From Pseudorhodoferax soli (GTDB lineage: Bacteria > Pseudomonadota > Gammaproteobacteria > Burkholderiales > Burkholderiaceae_C), in assembly GCF_003337555.1 (NCBI RefSeq), contig NZ_QPJK01000005.1, forward strand, positions 434,001 through 498,000: 64,000 bases of DNA, given 5' to 3'. Below, one piece after another: positions 52,569-59,448 of the stretch (the stretch's first letter is position 1; each line of letters starts with the position of its first letter). A model generated the notes under the pieces. The model was not told the DNA's origin. It ran no database searches and saw only the letters and a list, made by a program, of their open reading frames with translations. The position numbers were made by a program, and so were the translations under genes.

Positions 52569-54664
52569 AGCTGACCATCGCCGACCTGCTCGCCGCGCTG
52601 CGCCGCACCCGTGCCATGGCACCCGTGCTGGTGCTGGCCCTGCTGGCCATGATCATCCTGCCGATGCCGCCGTTGGCGCTGGATGTGCTGTTCACCTTCA
52701 ACATCGTGCTGTCGGTGATCGTGATCCTGGTGGCCGTGACGGTGCAGCGGCCGCTGGACTTCTCCGTCTTCCCGACCATCATCCTGGCCACCACGCTGCT
52801 GCGGCTGGCGCTGAACGTGGCCTCCACGCGGGTGGTGCTGCTGCGCGGGCACGAGGGCACGCACGCCGCCGGGCAGGTGATCGAGTCGTTCGGCAACGTG
52901 GTGATCGGCGGCAACTTCGTGGTGGGCCTGGTGGTGTTTGTGATCCTCATGATCATCAACTTCATCGTGGTGACCAAGGGCGCGGAGCGCATCTCCGAGG
53001 TGTCGGCCCGCTTCACGCTGGACGCGTTGCCCGGCAAGCAGATGGCCATCGACGCCGACTTGAACGCCGGCCTCATCAACCAGGAGAAGGCGCAGCTGCG
53101 CCGGCGCGAAGTGGCTTCGGAAGCCGACTTCTACGGCGCCATGGACGGTGCCAGCAAGTTCGTGCGCGGCGACGCCATCGCCGGCATCCTGATCCTGCTC
53201 ATCAACATGGTCGGCGGCGTGGCCATCGGCGCGGTGATGCACGACCTGAGCTTTGGCGACGCCTTCCGCACCTACGCGCTGCTGACCATCGGCGACGGCC
53301 TGGTGGCGCAGATCCCGGCGCTGCTGCTGTCCTCCGCTGCCGCCATCGTGGTCACGCGCGTGAGCGACGCGGGCGACCTGCAGACGCAGATCGGCCAGCA
53401 ACTGCTGGCCTCGCCGCAGGCCCTGTACAGCGCGGCCGCGCTGATGTTGATCCTCGGCCTGATCCCGGGCATGCCCTGGGCCAGCTTCATCGGCTTTGCC
53501 GCGCTGCTGACCTACGTGGCCTGGCGCATGGCCAAGCGGCAGGCCCTGCCCAAGGAGGGGGCGGACGCGGGCGCGCTGGGCGCCGCGCTGCTGACCGCCG
53601 AGCCGCCGGCCGAGCTGGACTGGCGCAGCCTGCCGCGCGTGGACGCGCTGACGGTGGCGCTGGGCTACCGGCTGGTGGCGATGATGGACCAGGGGCAGGG
53701 TGCGCCGCTGGTCAAGCGCCTGCAGGGGCTGCGCCAGAGCATGAGCGAGAGCCTGGGCGTGCTGCTGCCGCCCGTGAGCGTGCGCGACGACCTGGGACTC
53801 AAGCCCACGCAGTACACGGTGCTGCTGCGCGGCAGCGTGCTGGCGCGCGCCGAATTGCAGGCCGACAGGCTCATGGCCGTGCCCTCGCCGCAGCTGTACG
53901 GCCAGGTGGACGGCGCGCCCGGCGTGGACCCTGCCTATGGCCTGGCGGTGGTCTGGATCGAGCCCGACCAGAAGGCCCATGCGCTGGGCCTGGGCTACCA
54001 GGTGGTGGACGGCCCCAGCGTGATCGCCACGCACGTGAGCAAGCTGCTGCGCGAGAACCTGCCCGAGCTCTTCAACCACGAGGATGCCGGCGAGATCATG
54101 GAGCGCCTGGCCGGCCAGGCCCCGCGCCTGGCCGAGGCGCTGGGCAAGGCCATGACGCATGTGCAACTGCTCAAGGTGTTCCGCGCGCTGCTGGCCGAGA
54201 ACGTCTCGCTCAAGGACATCGTACCGATCGCCACCAGCCTGCTGGAGACGGCCGAGACGACCAAGGACCCGATCCTGCTGGCCGCCGAGGTGCGCTGCGC
54301 CGTGCGACGGCAGATCGTCGAGCAGCTGGCCGGCCAGCGCAGCGAGCTGCAAGTGTTCAGCCTCACGGGGGATCTGGAGAACATGCTGCTGGGGGCGTTG
54401 AACCAGGCGCGCCAGGGCGGGGCGAAGGTGGCGCTGGACAACTTCCCGGTGGATCCGAACCTGCTGTCGCAGCTGCAGACACACATGCCGCTGGCGCGGG
54501 ACCAGATGAAGCAGCAGGCGACGCCGCCGCTGCTGCTGGTGATGCCGCAGATCCGGCCGCTGCTGGCGCGCTATGCGCGGCTGTTTGCGCCGGGGTTGGC
54601 GGTGCTCTCGTACAACGAGATTCCGGAGCAGCGGGAGGTGAGTATTGTGGGGACGGTGGGGTAG
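52565..54664 (+). CDS. flhA: Flagellar export gate protein FlhA
   Basis: A 699-residue protein with eight N-terminal membrane segments and a large cytoplasmic domain. Hallmarks are FNIVLSVIVILVAVTVQRPLDFSVFPTIILATTLLRLALNVASTRVVLL, the FHIPEP-region equivalent MAIDADLNAGLINQEKAQLRRREVASEADFYGAMDGASKFVRGDAIAGI, and the C-terminal LALDNFP-like segment (here VALDNFPVDPNLLSQLQTHM). It ends the fliMNPQR-flhBA unit. No flhF or flhG follows; cassette DNA begins about 210 bp downstream. Confidence 0.97.
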   Translation: MKLTIADLLAALRRTRAMAPVLVLALLAMIILPMPPLALDVLFTFNIVLSVIVILVAVTVQRPLDFSVFPTIILATTLLRLALNVASTRVVLLRGHEGTHAAGQVIESFGNVVIGGNFVVGLVVFVILMIINFIVVTKGAERISEVSARFTLDALPGKQMAIDADLNAGLINQEKAQLRRREVASEADFYGAMDGASKFVRGDAIAGILILLINMVGGVAIGAVMHDLSFGDAFRTYALLTIGDGLVAQIPALLLSSAAAIVVTRVSDAGDLQTQIGQQLLASPQALYSAAALMLILGLIPGMPWASFIGFAALLTYVAWRMAKRQALPKEGADAGALGAALLTAEPPAELDWRSLPRVDALTVALGYRLVAMMDQGQGAPLVKRLQGLRQSMSESLGVLLPPVSVRDDLGLKPTQYTVLLRGSVLARAELQADRLMAVPSPQLYGQVDGAPGVDPAYGLAVVWIEPDQKAHALGLGYQVVDGPSVIATHVSKLLRENLPELFNHEDAGEIMERLAGQAPRLAEALGKAMTHVQLLKVFRALLAENVSLKDIVPIATSLLETAETTKDPILLAAEVRCAVRRQIVEQLAGQRSELQVFSLTGDLENMLLGALNQARQGGAKVALDNFPVDPNLLSQLQTHMPLARDQMKQQATPPLLLVMPQIRPLLARYARLFAPGLAVLSYNEIPEQREVSIVGTVG

Positions 54665-54726
54665 GGGCCCTTCACTTACTTGGGCGTCCACCAGAGTGGG
54701 GAAGACCCGGGGAGCAAATTTGTAAC

Positions 54727-54751
54727 CGACGCGGGTTTTGTCGATTTTTTT
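54727..54751 (+). terminator. Weak rho-independent-like terminator after flhA
   Basis: CGAC and GTCG form a short stem around GCGGGTTTT, followed by ATTTTTTTA. The stem is only four to five pairs, so termination would be weak. It marks the last flagellar sequence before base composition drops. Confidence 0.3.
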
Positions 54752-54823
54752 ATTAAGGTGATCAACCGCGCGGAGTAAAAAAATGGTCTGCGAATCAATG
54801 ACTTATGTGTTCTTGCAGCGATT

Positions 54824-54883
54824 TGATAACACGACGGATGCTGTGATCAATCGCAGTGGAGTGCGTGATACAACAAGTTAAGG
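54824..54883 (+). other. Possible left recombination boundary of the array
   Basis: GTTAAGG at 54877-54883 lies five bases before the first cassette start, the same spacing as true cores further along. TGATAACACGACG at 54824 resembles the left end of attC5. The internal palindrome is poor, so this may be a worn attC, a relic attI or coincidence. Confidence 0.3.
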
Positions 54884-54888
54884 CTCAC

Positions 54889-55380
54889 ATGGGCGACCCA
54901 CTGATTCAAGCCTCAAGCAAGACGCTGTGGCCTTTTCTACAAAATGAAGGTTTTCGGAAAGTCACGGCGCGAAAATTTGCGCGCGAGAAGAATGGCGTGT
55001 TTCAACAACTTTGGGTTGATGCGAACGGCGTTGCGGGGAAGAAAAGCACATACATCGTGCTTTGCGCGAATCTACCTTTTGGGCCAGTCAATGGGTACAT
55101 GGATCCTCACGGCTTTCGCCTCGCGAACGGCAGGAGCTGGAGCATGATGAATTCGGAGGTGGCTGAAAAATCTATGCAGCACGTAGTCGAAGCTTTAAGA
55201 AATTCGGAGCTTCAGCGCATTGATGAAATATCGAGCATCGACGTCATGCTTGCGCTTCTAGAAAATTTGGCGGGTAGAAATTGGTATTCCACCTACTCCC
55301 AACTTCATCAGAAATGGAAGGCCAATGATGCCGAGGTAGTTGCGGTTGAAAAGGCCAACCGGGAGGCACTCAAGCTATGA
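54889..55380 (+). CDS. Cassette 1: DUF4304-like protein of unknown function
   Basis: A 163-residue protein. LWPFLQNEGFRKVTARKFAREKNGVFQQLWVDANG resembles the start of DUF4304-type domains, in which a modified-phenotype 'GF-K-G--F-R' motif opens a mixed alpha/beta fold. I offer this as a tentative match. ATG 54889 (MGDPLIQAS) follows a TAAGG site and the putative core GTTAAGG; GTG 54856 gives 11 more residues and crosses the core, so I rejected it. There is no signal or membrane segment. It ends directly at attC1. Confidence 0.75.
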   Translation: MGDPLIQASSKTLWPFLQNEGFRKVTARKFAREKNGVFQQLWVDANGVAGKKSTYIVLCANLPFGPVNGYMDPHGFRLANGRSWSMMNSEVAEKSMQHVVEALRNSELQRIDEISSIDVMLALLENLAGRNWYSTYSQLHQKWKANDAEVVAVEKANREALKL

Positions 55381-55438
55381 GCCTTAACAGGTCGGCCCAA
55401 CGGAACGCCTACGGCGTCCGCTGGCCTTTGCGTTAGCC
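55381..55438 (+). other. attC1 recombination site
   Basis: 58 bp from CCTTAAC (left core, with one extra base in GCCTTAAC) to GTTAGCC. The internal arms around GGAACGCCTACGGCGTCCGC fold into the expected hairpin. It belongs to the CGGAC-GCC-GGCGTCCGCTG group found at attC2, 5 and 9. Confidence 0.88.
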
Positions 55439-55443
55439 AGACC

Positions 55444-55674
55444 ATGGATGCACTGATCGACTTGTTTATGCTGCTCGTGTTCCACTGGCGGCTGGGTTTG
55501 TCAGTAGTCGGCACAACCGTTTTGGCTATATTTCTCGCCGCCACCCTCCCATGGTTCTCCGGGGCTTTTGGTCTTGCGCTTGTGATTGGCTCCGTCGGCT
55601 TGGGGCTGTTGTGGGAAGGGGCTGCCGACAAAAATCGAGCAGAGCGCGTTGCCAAGGTGAAAGAGGGACGTTGA
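55444..55674 (+). CDS. Cassette 2: small two-helix membrane protein
   Basis: 76 residues with two hydrophobic segments (LGLSVVGTTVLAIFLAATLPWF and GAFGLALVIGSVGLGLLW) and a basic C-terminal tail ending KVKEGR. Nothing identifies a function. Its start lies five bases after attC1 and its stop four bases before attC2, so the cassette is almost all coding. Small membrane proteins are frequent in integron arrays. Confidence 0.8.
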   Translation: MDALIDLFMLLVFHWRLGLSVVGTTVLAIFLAATLPWFSGAFGLALVIGSVGLGLLWEGAADKNRAERVAKVKEGR

Positions 55675-55677
55675 AAT

Positions 55678-55735
55678 GGCTAACATTTCTTTCCATCGGA
55701 CCGCCTTCGGCGTCCGCTGAAATCAGGCGTTAGCC
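55678..55735 (+). other. attC2 recombination site
   Basis: 58 bp from GGCTAAC to GTTAGCC; the two cores are exact complements. The inner arms CATCGGACCGCC and GGCGTCCGCTGA form the hairpin. Confidence 0.92.
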
Positions 55736-55739
55736 CTCA

Positions 55740-56192
55740 ATGAGAATTCTCGCTCCGAAACTTTTGGACCAACTCACAGAGGCCGATTTTGCGGCGCATC
55801 CTGTGTGGGCTAGTTACGACGATCCCGAAGAGATGGAGCTACTGGAGGGACTCGGGTTTGAAGCAACTCAAGTGATGTCTGCCTTCGAAAGTCTGGCCAC
55901 TCCCGAGGAGAAAGTCTTCCCCTTGCCGAGTCAAGCGGCTTCACTGCCTTTTCGGTACCTTTGGCTGTCTGCCGTAGTCTCGCTACCAAGTGGCACAGAG
56001 CTTGTTGGTTACAGAACATCTGCGTGCCTCGGCATCTACCACCATGGCAATCTCTACCTCTTCAATAAGGCCATGCCTGATCTGTCGCAGGAAAATGCCG
56101 AAAGGCTGGCTAGTTACTTGGGAGCGCCGGCTATCTTTCCAGCTCACGTCTACTGCCCCGCGACGTCAAAAGTCGAGGCGTTCTCGCTTTGA
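55740..56192 (+). CDS. Cassette 3: hypothetical protein
   Basis: 150 residues, soluble, with no signal peptide. The N-terminal part is acidic (LTEADFAAHPVWASYDDPEEMELLEGLG). The C-terminal half is beta-like (LVGYRTSACLGIYHHGNLYLFNKAM...LGAPAIFPAHVY). I do not recognise a family, though proteins with this layout occur in cassette arrays and near toxin-immunity genes. ATG 55740 is four bases after the attC2 core. Confidence 0.78.
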   Translation: MRILAPKLLDQLTEADFAAHPVWASYDDPEEMELLEGLGFEATQVMSAFESLATPEEKVFPLPSQAASLPFRYLWLSAVVSLPSGTELVGYRTSACLGIYHHGNLYLFNKAMPDLSQENAERLASYLGAPAIFPAHVYCPATSKVEAFSL

Positions 56193-56199
56193 TGGCGAG

Positions 56200-56259
56200 G
56201 GCTAACAATTCATTCAAGCCGAACCCGCTTCGCGGGTCGGCTTAATTCAGGCGTTAGAC
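56200..56259 (+). other. attC3 recombination site
   Basis: 60 bp from GGCTAAC to GTTAGAC. The inner hairpin is built from AAGCCGAACCCGC and GCGGGTCGGCTT, a perfect inverted repeat around TTC. This sequence group occurs once in the array. Confidence 0.92.
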
Positions 56260-56262
56260 GTC

Positions 56263-56592
56263 ATGCACGCGCTCCTAACTCGCATTCGTAGCTGGCTCCG
56301 AGATTCGTCGCGTGTTCATCTGCGCGGGGAAGGCCCGGCCGATTTGCGGTCGATGGTCGCGTTGATCGATCGGTTCGTAGACGGACCCATGAAGTACCCA
56401 CTGGAGTGGGATGACTTCACTTCGTGGGAACATTCGGTTCCCTCTGTTGAACGGTTCCGAAACCGAATAGCGGCTTTGGAGCCATTGCTGTTGTCGACGG
56501 CCCCCGAGGACAAGCGGCTCTTTATAGGAAAGCTGCTCACAATTCGAAATGAAGCCGCGGTAATCGTCGGGCTTGCTGGTCGAGAGACATGA
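56263..56592 (+). CDS. Cassette 4: small hypothetical protein
   Basis: 109 residues, soluble. The central stretch (MKYPLEWDDFTSWEHSVPSVERFRNRIAALEPLL) is aromatic and charged, and the ends are helical. The 'PLEWDDF-SW' pattern recalls small proteins of unknown function often found alone or in cassettes. No function is proposed. The start is three bases after attC3 and the stop one base before attC4. Confidence 0.78.
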   Translation: MHALLTRIRSWLRDSSRVHLRGEGPADLRSMVALIDRFVDGPMKYPLEWDDFTSWEHSVPSVERFRNRIAALEPLLLSTAPEDKRLFIGKLLTIRNEAAVIVGLAGRET

Positions 56593-56593
56593 C

Positions 56594-56650
56594 GTCTAAC
56601 TATACGCTCCAGCGGACGGCTTCGCCGCCCGCTGAGCTATATCGTTATGC
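56594..56650 (+). other. attC4 recombination site
   Basis: 57 bp from GTCTAAC to GTTATGC. The inner arms CTCCAGCGGACGGC and GCCGCCCGCTGAG close around a TTC loop. The right core departs from GTTRRRY at one position, as does attC7. Confidence 0.88.
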
Positions 56651-56681
56651 CTAGTGGTTCACTCCCGTTCGACCAAGCCGT

Positions 56682-57149
56682 ATGAGATGGTTTTTTCTCA
56701 CCTTTGTCCTATTGCTTGCTTGGCTTGGCAACGCGGCGATATTTGAGAGCTTTTCTTCTGCTAGGGCAATTGCAGGTGTTGCATTTAATATCTTTATCTT
56801 GTCACTGTTCGTCATCTGGTGGAGTGCCTATTTTTTGACATCCCCAAAGCGGCAGAGGAGCTTAGTTGTGGGCCACGCATTGCTCATGTTTGCCGCTGGA
56901 ATTGCTCTGGTAGGCGCCGGAGCTGACGCGTTTCTCGCCGGAAGCTGCGAAGGCTTCATTTCCTCCGGACAGAAAAGCAACAGGATGCGAAGTCAAGTCG
57001 CGAGCTATCTTGACACCTTGGGGTACTGCCGTGAGCTTGGCATCGGCGTTGCCTTGCTCGGTCTTTTTCTAGCGTATCCGAGCATTCGCCTCTTCTTCGG
57101 CATAACACGACGCTCCAGCGGACCGCCTTCGGCGTCCGTTGATCTATAG
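56682..57149 (+). CDS. Cassette 5: four-helix membrane protein
   Basis: 155 residues with four hydrophobic segments (about residues 3-22, 28-52, 62-86 and 118-142). There is a Cys/Lys-rich loop (SCEGFISSGQKSNRMRSQ) between helices three and four. The last 13 residues (RRSSGPPSASVDL) are encoded by attC5 itself, so the natural protein ends inside the recombination site. Function unknown. Its start is 31 bases after attC4, the longest leader among the clear cassettes. Confidence 0.75.
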   Translation: MRWFFLTFVLLLAWLGNAAIFESFSSARAIAGVAFNIFILSLFVIWWSAYFLTSPKRQRSLVVGHALLMFAAGIALVGAGADAFLAGSCEGFISSGQKSNRMRSQVASYLDTLGYCRELGIGVALLGLFLAYPSIRLFFGITRRSSGPPSASVDL

Positions 57150-57157
57150 CGTTAGGC
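57100..57157 (+). other. attC5 recombination site
   Basis: 58 bp from GCATAAC to GTTAGGC with arms CCAGCGGACCGCC and GGCGTCCGTTGA. It overlaps the 3' end of the cassette 5 gene. Confidence 0.9.
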
Positions 57158-57162
57158 ATCGG

Positions 57163-57594
57163 ATGAACCTGCTCTCCCTAGTCAACCTGTCGCTCAAGAG
57201 CGATGAAGTCATCGAGATCCTTGAGCACTATGACGTCAAGGTCATCTACGACTTCGATCGTCTTCGCGAGAACAGCCCCGATGTCTACTGGGCGTCGTTT
57301 CACGAGGCGGGGTTTGGCTTCCGATTCAATGAAAAGCAAGTACTCGACGCAATCTTCATGTACATACTGCCTCGAAGGCACTACCAGCCGATAGACGCAC
57401 GCTACGCCGGAGTTCCGTTCTATCGCAATTTCGCGGAAGCCAGGGCCGCCTTTCAAGCCCGGGCTATCTCGTTCCGTAATGAACCAGACGGTGAAGGCTG
57501 GATCAAGGGCGCATTCGGAGAACACACGGTTCACTATGAGTTCAATCAAGAAGGCGCTCTTAACCAAGTCACGGTCATGACCGCCGATGCCTAA
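57163..57594 (+). CDS. Cassette 6: hypothetical protein
   Basis: 143 residues, soluble. LSLKSDEVIEILEHYDVKVIYDFDRLRENSPDVYWASFHEAGFGFRFNEKQVLDAIFMYI is followed by a beta-rich C-terminal half (GWIKGAFGEHTVHYEFNQEGALNQVTVM). The layout recalls small immunity-like or DUF proteins found beside mobile DNA, but I cannot name one. I start at ATG 57163, five bases after attC5; the frame extends upstream only through the attC site. Confidence 0.78.
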   Translation: MNLLSLVNLSLKSDEVIEILEHYDVKVIYDFDRLRENSPDVYWASFHEAGFGFRFNEKQVLDAIFMYILPRRHYQPIDARYAGVPFYRNFAEARAAFQARAISFRNEPDGEGWIKGAFGEHTVHYEFNQEGALNQVTVMTADA

Positions 57595-57656
57595 CTCTTC
57601 AATCGAGAGGACGTCACCCGGCAAGCCGGGTGCCGCCTCTCATCTCAACGTTGGGC
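57589..57656 (+). other. attC6 recombination site
   Basis: 68 bp from GCCTAAC to GTTGGGC. It belongs to a second group with CATCGAGAGG-CGTCACCCGGCAAGCC type arms, shared with attC8. The cassette 6 stop (TAA) is inside the left core. Confidence 0.9.
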
Positions 57657-57659
57657 AGC

Positions 57660-58061
57660 ATGAGAAGACAAAAGCGAAAGCTCATCGAGAAGACCCCGGT
57701 GGCCCACGCGGAGCTCCCCAGTCAGCATCCAAATGCGTGGCAAGGCGTGGTGTTCGTTCAGCGTTTTGATGGAGAGGTCACAAGCGACCTGCTGAAAGGC
57801 GTCTTGGTGGCTGCAGTTGAAGCGACTGGCGGCGACAACGGCCTCGGGCTCAGCGAAGGCGGGATGGAAATACGATTGAATTCTGGCGAGGTGCTTGAGG
57901 CTATTTGGTTCGGCCCCAAGCGAGTGGAGATGAATCAAGGAGCTCGCCTATTTGCTCACCAAACTGGCCGACAGCTTGCTGCATACGACGACACAGGAAA
58001 TCTCTGCTTGTCATCAGGTGATGTTCTATCCGAAGGTGACAGTGAGGCGTTCAAGTGGTAG
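57660..58061 (+). CDS. Cassette 7: hypothetical protein
   Basis: 133 residues, soluble, with a very basic start (MRRQKRKLIEKTPV). A beta-rich middle (WQGVVFVQRFDGEVTSDLLKGVLVAAVEATGGDNGLGLSEGGMEIRLNSGEVLEAIWFG) follows. No family recognised. The start ATG 57660 is three bases after attC6; longer readings begin inside the site and are rejected. Confidence 0.75.
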   Translation: MRRQKRKLIEKTPVAHAELPSQHPNAWQGVVFVQRFDGEVTSDLLKGVLVAAVEATGGDNGLGLSEGGMEIRLNSGEVLEAIWFGPKRVEMNQGARLFAHQTGRQLAAYDDTGNLCLSSGDVLSEGDSEAFKW

Positions 58062-58083
58062 CCAATCTAGCCGCGGAGATGCG

Positions 58084-58140
58084 GCCCAACCCACCGCTCC
58101 AGCGGACGGCTTCGCCGCCCGCTGAGCTTGAGCGTTATGA
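58084..58140 (+). other. attC7 recombination site
   Basis: 57 bp from GCCCAAC to GTTATGA. The arms CTCCAGCGGACGGC and GCCGCCCGCTGAG are identical to those of attC4. The right core contains the ATG of the next gene. Confidence 0.88.
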
Positions 58141-59078
58141 GTCTACGCAGTAGGCCACAAATTCCCGCCGCTGTACGTCGTGCCGTCCTTGTTGAGGCAG
58201 GTCATAGATGCGCCATCCCTCGCTGCGGACATGCCGATGTCGACATTCACCACATCACTCCATGGGAAGCCTGTGAGAAGCACGAGTACGGGAACCTGAT
58301 CGCACTTTGTCCCAACTGCCACCGACGCGCACACAAAGGTGAAATCGACCGCAAGGCACTGCACCTCTACAAGGCGGCCCTGGTTGCTGCATTTCAGACC
58401 TCGGGCGAGGTGTCATTCTCGGCTCCCCCCGTAGAGATCAAGCGGCGCATCTACGAAGTGGACCCTTCAAGTGCCGAATGCTTCTTCAGCTTCGAGTTTC
58501 CAGACCTCATGAATCCGGCTGACCTCATCGTGTCGAAAAACATCGAAGCCTGGGGACTCGAACTGTTGGAGGAATTCCGTCATTCGCAGGATGCTGAGCA
58601 TCGCGGGAGTCGGAATAGGTCCGAATATCCGATCGGTTGGTTGAACGGCACCTACGAGGTGTGCCGACGCGACTTGAAGGTGATCAGCGTTCGATACGAC
58701 TTAGAAATGATGGCCTTTGGGGCTGCGCATAGGTTCTACGAAACACGAGTTCAGAACTTCTTTGTAACCCCGTTTGCTCCAATAGTTCTTGAGGAACTCC
58801 TCGCTTCTCCGAAGGCGCTTCCGATGCTGGCCGAGGCGGTAAATGCTCGGCTTTTTTCAGCTGGGCTAGATCCCATTGCCGTAGAGACCGATGCAGCATC
58901 TGGCGCGGAGTTCCTCTCGCGATTCGTGATAGATCGGTACGGGCTGACATTCATATTCGATCCGTACATTGTGGCCGCATATGCGGCGGGGAAGCAGTAC
59001 GTCCATTTCACGTTTGGTGAACTATTTGAAATGTTCGAACCAGAGAAACTCGAAGCGCTCATTCCACCAGACTCATAA
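58137..59078 (+). CDS. Cassette 8: HNH endonuclease-domain protein
   Basis: 313 residues. Residues about 12-75 form an HNH nuclease: a zinc site with Cys25 and Cys30, DIHHITPWE with the catalytic His pair at 38-39, Asn53 in YGNLIALCPNCHRRAH, then Cys58, Cys61 and the final His66. The remaining 235 residues have no domain I know and may recognise DNA or act as a sensor. Such fusions are common in phage-defence and mobile-element nucleases, so a defence role is possible, but nothing else in the array supports it. The ATG lies within the attC7 core. Confidence 0.88.
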   Translation: MSLRSRPQIPAAVRRAVLVEAGHRCAIPRCGHADVDIHHITPWEACEKHEYGNLIALCPNCHRRAHKGEIDRKALHLYKAALVAAFQTSGEVSFSAPPVEIKRRIYEVDPSSAECFFSFEFPDLMNPADLIVSKNIEAWGLELLEEFRHSQDAEHRGSRNRSEYPIGWLNGTYEVCRRDLKVISVRYDLEMMAFGAAHRFYETRVQNFFVTPFAPIVLEELLASPKALPMLAEAVNARLFSAGLDPIAVETDAASGAEFLSRFVIDRYGLTFIFDPYIVAAYAAGKQYVHFTFGELFEMFEPEKLEALIPPDS

Positions 59079-59141
59079 CGCCTCCATCGAGAGGGCGTCA
59101 CCCGGCAAGCCTGGCGCCGCCTCTCATATTAAACGTTAGCC
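59073..59141 (+). other. attC8 recombination site
   Basis: 69 bp from TCATAAC to GTTAGCC, with CCATCGAGAGG and CCTCTCATATTAAAC as outer arms and CACCCGGCAAGCCTGG between. It is in the same sequence group as attC6. Confidence 0.88.
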
Positions 59142-59369
59142 ATGGCAAATCGAATCTCCCTAGCAGCGCTTTCCATCGGTGCCGGCGCCGTGCTGATAGG
59201 GATTGCCTTGGCGATAGGCGACAAACATCTATGTCGAACGTCATGCTGGATCGACAACTTGATTCGCCTCGTTCTTCCAAAAGAAATGCAAAACTGGGCA
59301 GGAGGATTTACATGGATCGTTGTTGGCATTGGGATCATTTTTCATGCAATTCTTCGGCGTCGGTCGTAG
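59142..59369 (+). CDS. Cassette 9: small two-helix membrane protein
   Basis: 75 residues. Two hydrophobic segments (ISLAALSIGAGAVLIGIALAIG and GGFTWIVVGIGIIFHAIL) flank a short Cys-containing loop (HLCRTSCW). The C-terminus is basic (RRRS). It is similar in plan to cassette 2 but not in sequence. ATG 59142 is the first base after the attC8 core, so the gene has almost no leader of its own. Confidence 0.78.
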   Translation: MANRISLAALSIGAGAVLIGIALAIGDKHLCRTSCWIDNLIRLVLPKEMQNWAGGFTWIVVGIGIIFHAILRRRS

Positions 59370-59382
59370 GGGCGCGCGACGT

Positions 59383-59440
59383 GGCTAACAACGCGCTTCA
59401 TCGGACCGCCTGCGGCGTCCGCTGAGCTAAATCGTTAGGT
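59383..59440 (+). other. attC9 recombination site
   Basis: 58 bp from GGCTAAC to GTTAGGT, with arms CATCGGACCGCC and GGCGTCCGCTGA around TGC. Nearly identical to attC2 in the central part. Confidence 0.92.
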
Positions 59441-59448
59441 GTCAGAAG

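Noticed and set aside
48368-54664. Type III secretion (injectisome) identity for the fliM-flhA unit
   Set aside because: The linked rod, hook, ring, cap, stator and sigma-28 genes show a flagellum.
52469-54691. 740-codon open frame opposite flhA
   Set aside because: Shadow of flhA; composition is His/Arg/Gln-rich and no family features are seen.
54665-54876. Integron integrase, attI or Pc promoter before the array
   Set aside because: The region is too short for intI and shows no recombinase sequence or convincing promoter; only a weak core remains.
54856-54888. Longer start (GTG) for the first cassette gene
   Set aside because: It crosses the probable recombination core and has no ribosome site; ATG 54889 has both a site and the usual core spacing.
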